Assembly (NCBI GenBank): GCA_024036415.1
Contig: JAMWET010007207.1
Coordinates: forward strand, 724,772-788,771
Direction: 5' to 3'
Source: Prochilodus magdalenae
Taxonomy: Eukaryota > Chordata > Actinopteri > Characiformes > Prochilodontidae
DNA length: 64,000 bases
Position 1 is the first letter of the stretch. The number at the start of each line of letters is the position of its first letter. The notes under the pieces were generated by a model. It had not been told where the DNA came from. It made no database searches and saw only the letters and a list, made by a program, of their open reading frames with translations. The position numbers were made by a program, and so were the translations under genes. Shown here one piece after another: positions 10,501 through 24,200 of the stretch.

Positions 10501-11250
10501 AAATCGATCTCCACATCCTACAGTCGCGTGCTCAGAGCGCGCGACCCCGCGTGGCCACACAAAGGCGGCAGAGACACTCTCTCCCTCTCTCTATCTCTCG
10601 CTCTCTCTCTCTTTCTCTCTCTCACAGCGTCTCAGCACCTTGAGTCCGCGAGACATGAGGAGAGGAGACACGGAGCGCGGACACTGCTGCCCGAGCGCCG
10701 ATACGGACTGACATACGGTCCCCCTGTGAAGCGCGACGAAGACGACGTGGAAAATAATTATGCTTTCGGCGGCCGCGCGCATCAAAACGACAAAACCAGC
10801 GGCAGCACCGTTTTTTCTCCGGTCTCCCGCATCAGAGTCCGTGCGAGTGGAGGATTTGGAGACAAGGATTTAACGGCGACGCGTAAACGAAGGGAGCTAA
10901 GCGTTTCTAGCCAAGGAATAGGCGTGTTGTTCCGTTTGAGCCGTTTAATCCTGCGTGTTGAATGTTTAACGGAAGGCTTGAATCGCCGAGGCTTTGAAAT
11001 GTTCAGGAATACATAAACGGTCCGCTCGAGACCCGGCTGGCCGCAGAGGTACACACAGAGCGGACGACAGAGAAAGATGCCTCATACCGGTGAGTATAGG
11101 AGCAGTTTTCCTCAGAAACGGTAAACGTGGCTTATCTGTGAGGGCGTTTTCGGTTTATCCCATTAACGTTACTGTTTAAATACAACCGTGCCTCACTGTC
11201 GCGCAGGAGCCCCAGGCTAACGTTAGCCGGCTAACTCGCTAACGCCGACA
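10501..11250 (+). promoter_or_regulatory. wnk3: CpG-rich segment, probable wnk3 promoter and non-coding exon 1
   Basis: CpG density rises sharply against the AT-rich surroundings (gagcgcgcgaccccgcg, ggcggccgcgcgcatc, acggcgacgcgtaaacg). A strong donor, CCG|gtgagtat, ends an exon at 11089. Splicing to the acceptor at 25167 (ttttatag) would join this leader to the wnk3 start exon. The transcription start is not determinable; no TATA box is evident. A CT-rich stretch (10577-10622) lies in the leader. Confidence 0.55.
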
Positions 11251-12017
11251 AGGTGCTGAAATGTTTTTACTGGCGAGTGCGGCGGTGTTTGTTTGTCTTC
11301 GCTGCTTGGGAGCCTTTATTCCTCTGGTTCCTCTTTCACCTCAGCCCCTAGGCTGTCCTTGTATTCAGGTAAATTACACCTCGTGTTGTCATACGGTTCG
11401 TTTCAGAGACCGTAGCCGTGGTCAGGTAGTCCGTGAGAATTTACGTTCGCCTGTGAATAAGGACAACAGAGAGCCGCCTGAGGGCTGGACCCGTGACCGG
11501 CGGGGGCTAGCAGAGCTAACCTCCCGGCCACTGTCATACAAACCGACCGTCTGTTTTCTCTCTGATGTTTATCAGCAGGTTGTGCTGTTTTTTTTAGACC
11601 ACGCTGACTGACCGTAGTTCTCCTGAGTGCAGTAAAATCTAACCAAGCAGTTTATAGGCCCTCTGTGGCACGTGTGATAGTAATTATCCGTTTAAAGTGA
11701 AACATCTCGGTGTGTCAAAATGTTGACTGATTCGGTCTCTCAGGGTGTCTGATGTGAAATGGTTCTTTGTGGAGAAGCTTATAGGCAGGTTTCGTTACAG
11801 TGGTAGTGATGTCTACAACACAAAAACAGACCATTGATTTCTTATCCTGAACCACCAGTCAGTCTGGGTTCATATGTGTAGTGTTGGTTGGATACAGTTG
11901 TAGGTTGTTTTGCACTACAGCCAACGGCATGTATCCATTTACCATGAATGGATTAAAGTACATTTAAGATCAAACTTTCATAAGACAATGCGCCCGACAT
12001 CACGCAATGTGTGCTTT

Positions 12018-12105
12018 CTGTGAGGGGGGCTTTCAGAGGCATTAAATTCTTCAGACGTCTGGTTCCCATCACCACCACTGTGAACCATCTTGACTGTACA
12101 GTTTT
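12018..12105. repeat. Dispersed repeat (copy 1 of a pair)
   Basis: The stretch with agaggcattaaattcttcag, then acgtctggttcccatcacca, is clearly related to 30891-30950 (agaggcattaaatattccag, then gcgtcctatcagcaccgctg). The shared word order shows a dispersed family; class unknown, limits approximate. Confidence 0.5.
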
Positions 12106-14458
12106 CTCTAGAGTGGAGCATTGCATGTCCATCCACCCTGAAAGACTTAGTTGGCTTCTCACCTGTTAAATTTTGTAGAGGTTTTGAAAAATTGGTGGAG
12201 CTCCCCTTTACTCTATGGTTTTTGCTTGATGAACATAACTGCAGTAAAATCACATCAAACGTCGAAACTGTGACCCTTGACTGACACAGTGAAATGAAGT
12301 GTGCAGTGCTAAGAGGCTCCATGTTGCATGAGTTGATAAAATCACTTGGAGCTCATTTTGGGATTAAGCTACAGCTGCAGTAGTAAAGCCACTTTGGAAA
12401 TCTGTAATCCAGGTTCATTGTGTGGCACGGCTGACTAAAACAATCCCAACTGGATTATGTGGTCACAAGCCCAGAGCCCAGCAAACGTAAGGTAAGGGTG
12501 TTAGATAATGTGGCTCTGTTGCAGTGAGTGAGTTAGTGGGTATAGTACTCACTATCACATGGCTGACCTGGACCGGGCGACAGAGTCGCTCATGTTTGGG
12601 GTCTGGGTCTATCCAAATAGGAAGGGCATTGTGCCCCAGACTCTTCCATTGCTTTTGTGTGAAAAGCTCACATCCAGTCTGCATCGTGAACACAGGGGAA
12701 AGGGGCATGTGCCAGACTTTCATCAGAAGTGACATCCACCATTCATTGGATTGCAAATGGGCCTGGGGGACCTATTGTTCTTGTATTTGGGCTAATGTAA
12801 ACTGCAGACGACATCATTTCCTAGCTATAAATGAACAGTTCTAATTACTTTTGGGTGAAAAGTTTACGATTTAAAACATGAATGAACTTCTGTCTTTCTT
12901 TTTCTCTCGTTTTGTTGGGTAGTAATAATGGGTGTCATGATTTGACATCAACAATACTGACAATTTCCTCAAGATGGACAAGGATTAACCCATTTAAACT
13001 GTTCCCTAAATAAACTATATAGGACGGCCACAGTTCACCTGTAATCCAAACTTCAGACGAGTTAGGGCATAAATTTGGTAGCTTGAAGATGTGATCAAGA
13101 CTTGAGAGTAGGGCTTAGCCAGCTGGCCAGAACACTTGTCGTTTGTTTTTCATACCTTGTTTTGCTTTTTTTTCCTCAATATTGCGATATGAAAAACTGC
13201 AGGCATTTTCACCAGATAACTGAACAGCTCTATCCAAAATACTTTATTATTCTAGAGGGATTGGGATGGACTTGTAGGGAGAGCATCTGCGTAAAAAAAA
13301 ATAATAATAATAATAAAGATTTTTTTAGTCTTGAGTCAAAGAGAAGAGATAAATGATTTGGGAAGAATATCTATTGCGATTGCTCTGATCAGTATTGCGA
13401 CTGTGATTTAAATTATTTTCTGGGAACTGAAGTCCAGGCCTGTTACTTGATCAGAGCAAGGCCAGAGCATCCCCTTCCTCAGTTAGCTGTAGTCGTGATG
13501 CCACAGTATATAGTTGTCTAGCTGCCTCTGATTGGCCGAACTCATCTACAGACATTTTACAAGCTCTGGTATTATCTTTCCCATATAAGACACGAATAAG
13601 ATAGATAAATTAGAAGCTCTTGCAATTTTAGCAATAGTGAGTGCAAACCGGAACTAAGTTTCAACTCATCGAACACAAAAGTAGGTGAGCACTGGGACTA
13701 CTCTTCTCTCTGAAACTCTTCTTCTCTTTTAGATTAGTCATTGAAAATGAGAAATGCGCATAAAATTTTTTGCATGGCATGTTCAATTAAATTTGGCTTA
13801 CTTAATGCTGCACATTGTTCATCAATATAACTGTGTGCCTGTGCACAATGTAACGATACCGAAACAATATTTTGTGCAGTCCTGACCTGATTCTAAGTGT
13901 TTTAAACTTCTAATGTTTTTTATCAAAAGTTTATAAAGTGAATTACCAGTATAGAAAGTCATTTACCGCTTTACAAAAATGCGCAGATTTACAGAAATAT
14001 GTGTTTCAGATGTGTAAGCAAAGGTCAGAGTAGAAAAAGGTGTGATCAGTAGTTTGTGAAACACATGTGAGGGTATATAACAGTGTAATTGTTATGTATT
14101 ACATCCAGAGAGTTACTTTGCATGATGTGTGTTTAGGTGTGAAGACATTGGCTCCTCTACTAAACCCTCACTTCCTGTTCCTTTCATGCCACGCCAAACT
14201 GACACCAAATGCTGCTGCTATCTCAGCTGTAAATTACAAGGCACCTTCGGAATGTTTGTCCTACATAGACACCAAATGTTTGGATGGTCCAGTTGTATAT
14301 ATTTGTCTTTGGCTGCAGTATTTCAGTCAGGAGTTCTAGAGCTTTTCAGAAATTGGAGGTTATTACTACACTGTGAAGTGAATCTGTGTTTCCCTAGAAG
14401 TTAAAGAGTTAGTTAGTTTATGAGTTGAAAAAAATGTAATTAATTTTTATTCCCAACT

Positions 14459-14516
14459 TCTCTGTCTCTCTCTTTCTGTCTCTCTCTCTCTGTCTCTCTC
14501 TTTCTCTTTCTGTCTA

Positions 14517-14555
<39 letters not shown>

Positions 14556-14658
14556 CTGTCTGTCTCTCTCTGTCTCTCTCTCTCTGTCTCTCTCTCTCTG
14601 TCTCTCTCTCTCTGTCTCTCTCTGTCTCTCTCTCTGTCTCTCTCTGTCTCTCTCTCTG

Positions 14659-14717
<59 letters not shown>

Positions 14718-14729
14718 CTCTCTCTCTCT
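14459..14729. repeat. (CT)n / CTGT microsatellite, ~270 bp
   Basis: CT dinucleotides with periodic CTGT interruptions. In the 5' intron of wnk3. Apparent Arg/Glu open frames on the opposite strand are artefacts of it. Confidence 0.97.
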
Positions 14730-14929
14730 ATCCATCGTTTGCTTTTGAATCAGGCAGAAATTTTGCTTTAGTCACTGCTTTCATTCATACACACTCTCAC
14801 ACATTTTATCAGGGGGAAAATCCCCCTCAACTCTTTTGGTGAATGCCTCCCTCCGCCTTTATCTCGCCCTGTTGTTCTTTTTTACGCACACATTTTTCCC
14901 ACCCATTCTGCCACCACCACCCGGCCCAT

Positions 14930-14933
<4 letters not shown>

Positions 14934-14990
<57 letters not shown>
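14934..14990. repeat. (CT)n microsatellite
   Basis: About 27 CT units flanked by pyrimidine-rich sequence (14.86-15.1 kb). Confidence 0.95.
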
Positions 14991-14992
<2 letters not shown>

Positions 14993-17657
14993 CCCCTTTC
15001 TCCCCCCTCTCTGCTTACAATCTCTTCCTGCCCCCCCTTTTTATATGCACTTTTTGTCATTTAGCTACACCATATCTCCCCACCTCCCACCACCCTAACC
15101 CTTCTGCCCCCTCCCTAAACACACACACTGTGTCCCCTGGCTCCCTCTTTGTCTGCCTCAGTAAAGCAGCAGAGCCTCCTCAGTCCCAGGGGATTAATGT
15201 GTGTATGTGTGTGCCAGCGAAGTGAGGGATGAAAAAAAAGTGGACAGAGGGGCTGGTTGATGTGCGGTGTATGTTGTGTTTAGAGTTTTGGAACTCTGTG
15301 GGAGCAGAAGACACCGTGTGCTGGTAGGGGCACATAATTGGAATTGCACAGTTTTCACTCCTAACATGTGATGGGCCGCTGGGCTGTTTATTTATCTTTT
15401 GGCCAGTCTGTGTTACGACTGTTTTAAAACATGTTTAATGTGAGCTGGCGAGTTAGATACTGATTTTAAGAGGTTAAAAGTTTCAGTAGCTGATGATAGC
15501 TGTGTCATTCTGTGTTGATATGTTATTTTCATACTCCAGTAATTTTATTACAGCAGGGTTTCATTATATAATCCCAAGCAGCAGGTTGTCCGAAATGATT
15601 GGCAATTCTTATATAGAAAGTATGCAGTAAAATATGTATAAATATGTAATTAAATGTAGCCTGTTACAGTAGGCTTACATAACACAGCAAGTTATATTAT
15701 TTTACTAAGAAAGGTTTATAGGTTGGTGAAGTGTGATTTAGCAGAGGTAGCACAAACTACCAAACCAAATATTTAAGCATGTTTATTTTCCTTGGTTTTA
15801 GCAGGCTTAGCTGAGGTGTTACCGCATTGTTTCCCTTTGTGAAACAGAACAAAGTGCTACCACTATGGACCAGGAGGTTTTTAGTCTCCATGATGAGACT
15901 CAAACAATACTTTACCAATGTTAGAAAGTTTTGCACAACATAACTGAAATGAGTAATAGTTCTTGGAGAGAATGGCAAAGCGCAAGACATCCCTCCTTTT
16001 TTTCTGTGCGTTCTGTTTAGGGAACTGTCCCCTAGTGTACATATACATGGTATGTTCAACTATCTTGGCAGACACCTACGTGAACATCTGCGTATGACAC
16101 ACACACAGGATCAGAAGTATAAATCAGCCTTCTGGAGGTGCTGCTTACAAAGTTTGTACATTAAACACTGCTATGTAATAAAATGGGCAAATGGGCATAT
16201 GTGATTTTAAATGAATAAACCTAAAATGTTAATAGAAAACATCAATTATCCATTAATCCATTATCGTATTACTTTATTTTGCTACAGTTTTTAGAAAACT
16301 TAAGTTCTGTTTCTTCTGGGAAAATGTATGCTTGCTCCTCTGAATGCTTCCTCTGAGGTTGGTGCACATACATACATTAGGTCTAGAAAAGAGAACATAT
16401 TGACCACGCTGAGGACCTGTTGTGTAATGAGCTAAACCTGTGACAGAGAGCCTCAGGGGCTGCTGAGGAATCTCCAACTCACATGATGCCGCAGAGATAA
16501 CTTGTCTTTCTAATAAAACCTGTTAGGCAGAGTGTCACTGTAAATTATGCTGTGCATTTCAGGATAATAGGAGTAGAGCTCCGATGCCTGCCATGTTGAA
16601 GGCACGCCCATCCCTCTATTGTACACTACTATTGCCGTTGGGTTAGGTAGGGCTGTAAATGTTTAAATGATCATGTAGTGATAGTAAGTCATGCATATAC
16701 CAATAACAAACGTGTTTTTATAAAGAACCATTTGATGTTCTGCCAATGCCATTCATTTAATTAACAGTTTCTGTAGGGAAACAACCTTTTTTTTAATGTG
16801 GAAGAGTTTAGGTGAACAGAGCAATGGACAGAGCGAGGGGCGAGCTGGTTTGAATGTGTTTGATGCTCTGTGATAACTTTGTCCGGTATGTGGCTTCCAT
16901 GGGAACTCCTTGCCCTGAGGACATAGGCAAATAAGCTCCTGTTTAAAGGAGAACTTCCCCCTCATTATCACATGTTGTTTTTGTCTCTTGTCCCTTTTAC
17001 ATGCAGTAACCTTTACATGCCTCTCCCAGACACTTGCTGTCTGTTCATTATAATTGATCGAATTTTGTAGGAACTAGATTTATTGGACAAATCAGCAGGA
17101 AACTGGTTGTATGAGTTAGCATTTTAACTTAATTAAATGTCAGTAAAAATATGGCTACAGGACAGTTTCACAGCTGCCTGAATGGTCTACTCCATGATCT
17201 GTGGTGGTGGTTAGAGGTTAGGTAGTGATATGAGGGGAAGGTGAAACATGATATCAAAGAAATTTCTGTTGAGCTACCACAACGTAAATTCTTGCTGTAC
17301 TAGGTTGAACTAGACTCTTAGTTATTAACAGTTTCTATTGTATTGATGTATTTTTAAAAGCCTAACTAACATTGAACACATAATGGCAGATGCCACTGTT
17401 TTTGTTTGTTTTTTGTGTTTTTTATTTATATATATATATAGATTACTACCACACACTTTTAGATAAGGATGCATCGTTAGCATTATTAGGTAGATTGCGC
17501 TTAATTACCCTTACTGATTCTCATGAAAATGCACCGTTACCAACATACCAATGCCCTTGTGGCGTAACCTGAGTGTATGCTGCTAAACCAATTATTGAAT
17601 GACTCAGGTTAGAAAGATCTACTCACACAGAGAACTGTTACTGATTTTGTGGAGGTT

Positions 17658-17695
17658 GTTAAGTGACACACAAAGTTAAGTGACACACAAAGTTA
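17658..17695. repeat. Tandem duplication of an 18-bp unit
   Basis: gttaagtgacacacaaa occurs twice in direct succession, followed by gtta. Recent local duplication; no coding relevance. Confidence 0.85.
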
Positions 17696-20600
17696 TCCGT
17701 CATTTTAAACATTCCACCCTGGAAGAGGCGAGGACTACCATCTCTTAGCCTGTTTATAAACTTACACTAACACAATCACTACCACTTCCCTAGCAGGGGT
17801 GTAAACAACCACTTTCTCAATACTGGTGGGAAGAATGCTAGTGAAACAACGTTTCCATATATACAGTACAATATCCTGACAAGTCCCTGTGTGCGACTTT
17901 ACTCTGTTTAACTGAATTAATAAAAAGTAATAAGGAGGTATTGTGGGGTAAAGAGTCACAGGTTTGGTCCAAACCAAAACTTTTATTCCAGAGATTCCTT
18001 GAGGCTAAAAAAGCTAAAAACATAGCCACTCTTTTTCTCCCTGCAACAAAACTTCATTATCTCCACCGGTATTTGGGATCCTTGTTTTAAAAGTCTTGTT
18101 TAAATGCACTTAGAAATCCCCACATAAGATTTTCTTCTTTCTTTTTCTCTAACTGAACGTAAACGCAGCGTGGCGACTGCACTGTCCTACCATGCACTTT
18201 TCAGTGTACAACTGCATCTCAGTCTTTCATTACTCAGTGTGACCGGGTTGTTTTAAGTGAAACATGGACAGCGTGCTTTCAGACAGTGAATACTGCTTTA
18301 CCTACATGAAATATAATCTGCTTTTCTCCACTGCAGTGCTGCTCTAGCCAAGGTAACTAAATAAACCATAATAATTTAATATACAGTATCTAGATGTTTA
18401 AATCAGCTAAGTTTTAATGATTTACCTTTAAAGTCTGTTGTGATAATTATGGTACATTGTGATTTTTAGGAGCGTAAAGTGAAAAGTGTTGTATATACAT
18501 ATTTCAAAATGTAAACTGGGGCAAATGATTTTCATTCTTTCGTTCATTGGGTTATCTGTTTAGCTTGGCCCTCATTGGTTTAAAACATGACTTTAGCACG
18601 CTCTTGCACACTCCTTTCATGTTTCCAGAGCCACAACATACCTTTATCACAATCACCTTTAGGTCCAACCCTCTAAGGGTTGTGGTTTCTGTTTTGCATT
18701 TTTTAGTTACCACTCACAGGTAGAAGGCCTGAACAAAGAAGCTACCAGGGCTTTTAGATATTAATCTAACCTGAACATCAGAGTTCTCTCAGCTGTTGGT
18801 GTTTGGATAAACCTTGGCATAATGACTGTTATTGGTAGAACCTGAGTTTCAGGGTGTCTTAAAATAACAGGAAGGCACAAGGCGTAGAATAGTGCTTGAG
18901 ATAACAATGTGTTCTTGGTTTCCAGTTGTGCTCTGGCTTAAGAGAAACAACAGCAGTGAAACAGATACTATTACAGCGTGTTGAGTCTAATAAAGAAACT
19001 GAAGATAGAGAGCATACAGTCTAAGCTAGGGCTTATCAGTTAAAAAAGAAGTTTAAGACAACTTAAGCCTTCATAGACCTTTGAGATGATATGTCATGTT
19101 GTTGTATTAAATATTCAGAGGAGTCGAAGATCAGTTTTGTTTGTGGTAAAATGGATGTGTTTTTTATTTTTTTTATTTTTTAAATCAGCCTATTGCACTC
19201 AGAAACAAGTGTTCTGAATTTTTTCTCATAAATGCCACTGGATCCTCTGAATTATGAGACCATTAAGTAGTCAGAAATATTGCTGTATACATGCTATAAC
19301 AAGCCGACACTCTTGTACGTCTAACTGAGGTCATAATAACAGTAACTATAACTATTCACTACTTAGACAATCTTATATAACAACTCTATCTACTTAAATT
19401 GTAGGATGCTGTGGCCGAAGCCATGAAACTACCATATTTGATGGAGGTTGGGGGTTTGTTTGGGGTATTTTGGTGAGGGTATTAATATTATAGTGTCATG
19501 TAATTACGGAGGAGTATGTAGCACATCGTCGCAGGTCAAAGAAAAACTGAAAGTATGTAAAGACAAGATGGCATGATGGTGCATGTAGTGCAAACATATA
19601 TTCTTCACTTCAGTGCTGTATTTGTAAGATCAGTACATTAATTGCTCAGTGACTGGAGGTTGGCTTCTCAACTATAATCCTAACTACAAAATCAGTAAGT
19701 TTCTTTATAGAGATTGTGTTTTGTTATTTTTGATTATTGTTTGTATAGACACCTACAGGATACTCCTGTACAACATTCATGCCAGAAAAGTCAGGAAAAG
19801 ACATCAAGGGGTCATGTAGTATCATTACTTTCTACCACTATAAGCATCACAAGCCTTGTTCTGTGTTGTTCAGCAGTTCAACACAGGGTGAATGAGCAGC
19901 GTTTACTGCCATAAATAGGGTTCGGGCAGACTGAAGATTTGGGGCAGACTGCTACGTGCTGTCAGTGGGGATGTCGGAGACCCGACTGCTTTAGACAGAT
20001 GGACAGCGACAGTGGAGCGTCTAAGATAACGATGTCTCCAAAGAGGAGAGGAGATCAGACAGAGGGACTGACATAAGAGTAAAGAGACATAAAGAAAAAG
20101 TCAGATAGTCTGATGAGGGACAGCGAAAATGTACTGATACAGATGCATGGTTTACATTTTAGAACAGTCAGAAAATGATTGAAAGGGATTGACAGTACCC
20201 AAACCACAGAGGCTCTTGTGAATGCGGCACAGATGAGAATTCACTTACTGTAAATGTAAATAAGGACGATACTGCATGTAGGCATGGCCCTTCATGGCTA
20301 AGTAGCATTAAAATACTGCTGACTGCTGTTTATATGCTTATTTATTGCATGTGTTCCCTTTGTGATGATCTATGGCTTTCCATCAAATCCACTTTTGCAA
20401 CCCCGGCACTGATGAATTATTCACATCTTAAGGGCCCTTACTGCATCATCCATTTTTAACGGGCAGGAATCTGGTATTCAACCTTTGTATCAACTAATGG
20501 ACACAACCTGAAATTTTATAAGATATTCCAAATCCTGTGCTCCTGATCTGATGTGGACCTTCTCAGGGCTTGGTTGAGAAGTCTATGGCCCAGAAGAAAA

Positions 20601-21175
20601 CTTAATTAGTGGATTAGGCTAGTTAGTTATGTTTTCCTCCCGGGTCAGCTTGCCCTTGTTGAGTATTTGGCCATGTGAGGGTATTTTTGGAACAACCTGT
20701 GGCTAACCCTCTTCCTGCTTGTCTGCCATCTAGAATTTAGATGAATTAATCAGCTTACTGAATTTATTTACCCGCACAAGTTTAACCTACGTGCTATTGC
20801 AGACATATTTATGCAGGCGGTGGTGCCAGCCTGTGTGCACTGATTTCTTCAGTTGAGTGTCTTATGAGTGAAGACACAGTGTCAGGCAGTGCTGAGCGAA
20901 GTGGAAGGCTGTCTGCTGCAGGTGCTCTAAAGCCTAACCTCTTCACCCTCATCCTAATGGACTGGGCTAGCATTTTTGTACCGAGTATTCATAGTAGAAA
21001 TGGATTTTGCATGCTCTTCGTCTTTTTATTTTTGCTATAACTAGGGGTGGGCAATATGACAATATTTTGTCATTATCTTGATAAATTGTGCATATTCTAA
21101 TTATTTTCACAGATAAAATATTGTAATTATAGCCAACTGCATATGACCAACTTTCATATCCAGGTCACAGCATTT

Positions 21176-21240
21176 AAGATAACACTTTATTGATCTCAAA
21201 GGAAATTGCAGTGTCACAGTACTATACATATTGCACAAAA
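21176..21240. repeat. Teleost dispersed repeat fragment
   Basis: Contains ctttattgatctcaaaggaa followed by attgcagtgtcacagtac, remembered as the end of a very common fish repeat. Class uncertain. Confidence 0.45.
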
Positions 21241-24200
21241 GAAGACATTACTAGAATAAATAGACTTAATAGTGACTGTAGTGGCATAGGCCCTCATTAC
21301 CTAAATAGATCTCAGTGAAAAAAACATACTCAGTTATTATTCATACGCATAAAAAAGAGAGGAGGAAATGGCTGCAGTTGATATGGGAAGTTACTATTCT
21401 TAAAGAATAAAGAAAAACAAGGTTTGGTGCCACTGAGCTTTACCTCTCACTGAATCTTAATCATTAATCATACGAGCAGTGTATGAAACTGGCAGCTATT
21501 GTTATTTCTTGCTTTTATCTTAAATCTAAGAGAAGGGCTGACAAAGATGGCTAGCTACCTAGCTAAGGCTGAGTTCAGGCAAGATATTTAGCAAACACAG
21601 AGCAAGCTAGTTAAGTATAGCAATCTTGATTTTAGCTGGGCAGAACATAAAACAGCTAATAACCGGAGCATAAAGATGTGGCTTTATGGCAAGAAACACG
21701 CTTTAAAGACCCATAGTCTGTATCTAGGAAATCCACAAAGGCCTTTTGGCTTTTACCAGTATGTGCTAACGTTAGCTGGATTAGCTAACTATGATAATGA
21801 CTATCAGTATTACCATAAACTGAATCATTTCACCATGCTGTATACTGACAGCCAGAAATAAGATTGGCAGCACTGTGTGTTTTTTTTATATGTACAAACA
21901 TTATAACATATATATATAAACATTTAATATAAATTTTTTTAAATGTTATTTCACTATAGACTTTGCTTAACAATAATGATTATTATTAAGTTAATTTAGG
22001 CTAGCATGTCCCAATTATTATTTTAATGCTGGTACAATATTCTGATAAGGCCATTTAGATTATTAAATTGACCTACCTGACGTTTTAATGCAAGGCTAAA
22101 GCTGGCTTCCTGTTTGCTAGCTTCCCCATTCCACCTTGGTTCCGCAGTTACATTCTTTCATCTAAGGCATTTCAACTGCTGCACCTTTTAAAGTGGAATG
22201 GGGAAAAAGAAGCTGATGAGTAAGAGCGGATGTCTAATTAAGAGTTTTAATACGTAGTTTAAAGGCTTTTTTTTAATTAACGTGATTTAAGCTATTAAAA
22301 CATCCTACCTGAAGCTTTGTGCGTAGAACTGGAGCTATAAAAGGCATTATAGCAGGACATTTCAGTAGGGTAGCACAATTTGCTACGAAGTAGCGGGTGG
22401 TGGTTATGATGAAGTCTTGTTTTTCTCTATGTTCTGCAGTCAGGGTGACAAATTTTAACTGTTTTTATCTGCACTATTATAAAAAACGAAATATGACTAC
22501 TCCTCAGACCTACTTCTCTTAGGCGACTAAAAAAGACCTAAAACCTTGAGCGCCATCATTGGCCTCAGTAACAGAAAGAACCCACATTGCATGCTGCACC
22601 TGTGTGCCTGTGCCTGAGATACACAGTGTGTGTGGATAAAGTAGAACTGCTTTACATATAGGGAAGGTTATCAGAATGTTCAGAAATGTGGTCTCCATTG
22701 TCTCAGTACCATATTAACAAGCTCCACAGACTCTGCTAGCTCCCTGCATCCTGTCTTTGGCATTAGCAATGAGGACAAATGAGGAAAAGAAGGCTAGGAA
22801 AAAGGCTAGTCGTCCAGTCGCCATCATTTAGGTAGGCAGACATAAAATATGAGCGCTCATACTGCATCTGGAAGCTCATTGGAAGCTTGTATATAGCAGA
22901 TAGTTAACTAGTAACAAAAAGCAAACAGATTTAACAGAACTTAGGTATATAATTTTCCACATTCACAGCACGCTTAGCATTTCTTACATATGGAAAAAGG
23001 TCACATCGTATTAATGCTTGCATCTAGAAGCCTGAGTTTACCAGATTGTAAATATGACTTTTCCTTATTTCTAGCTTAATGCTGTGCTCCAGAATAAAAA
23101 TTAAGACAATAAACTATAAAATAGTAAATATCATGGAATTATGCAGTCCACCTTAAAAGTTTGCATACGCCAACTTTACAGGCGGATGGAAAAGCTTTCT
23201 GAACTCGCAATGGAGGTTGATATAACAAGATTTTTTCTAAGCAGTTGTGGACCAATTCTGTTGATCTGTCTATTATGAATATTCACAACATTGAACTTTT
23301 GATTAAAGCTTTTAAACTGTACTAGTATATTGTGAGTATATATTTTCAGACATCTCATCAGTTGGAACGGTTTTAAAGACGGGAGTCTTTAATATAACCA
23401 AAAACATCCACTGTATTGGAACTGTATATTGCAATACAATGAACCACACAACTGAAATATAAAACTGATATTCTTTAAGTCTAAATGTTTGGAGTCTTTT
23501 TTTGCAATATTGGAATTGGAGCTGCAGTCAATAAAATTCAAATGAGACCCAGTACCCAACCCTGCTTCCATACCCAGAACTAATTATTAAGATAAAGGAA
23601 CTCCCTTTAATGTTTTGAACTCTTTGCAATTACCCCATTTCCTGCTTTTCTTCAACATCTAAGTCTAGGATTAGTCTGTAGTCAAAAGGCATAACAAATG
23701 AACTTGTCTCGCCTTATGTCATCCTTCTTCCTTCTGGGGGTTGTCAGTTTATACATAATTACATCTGACAAAGAACCCACATGGATATGAGAGGCAGAGA
23801 ATTTTACTTAGTGCTGTATGTGTTTTGGTGCTGCTTTGAGAATGTAGACCTGAAGGGACATGTTCTTTATTTAAGAATTTGCCCTCTTTTTTTACTATTG
23901 CAACATTTACAAGCAATTCAGACAGGAAGGGAAAAACCTCTTGCCACTCGTCTGGCCCTTTTGTGGCCCCTGGTAAGTGACAGCATTCAGCAGCGCTTTC
24001 AGACAGTGTACAACTACCCTCTGAGACGCAGCAACCAAAGTGACAGTCTTGCTCAGCACAGTTAGTGTCTGTCTGACTGCTGTGATATGGACTGTTGATT
24101 TGATTATCATTAGGCAGCTGTTGTTTTGATTAGCAATTGCGTATCCTACTGATGATTATACCACTGATTAATCAGGTCATTTTTATTAAAAGAGAAAATA

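Noticed and set aside
13160..13400. Possible repeat with tattgcgatatg-type wording
   Set aside because: Similar phrases recur loosely at 13.8, 21.05 and 36.2 kb, but boundaries and family could not be supported by eye.
14514..14735. Minus-strand Arg/Glu alternating frame
   Set aside because: Translation of the (CT)n microsatellite; the same applies to 14827-15060 and 50475-50799.
14836..15225. Plus-strand 129-codon frame with Ser-Leu repeats
   Set aside because: Driven by CT repeats and pyrimidine-rich intronic DNA; no homology or splice context.
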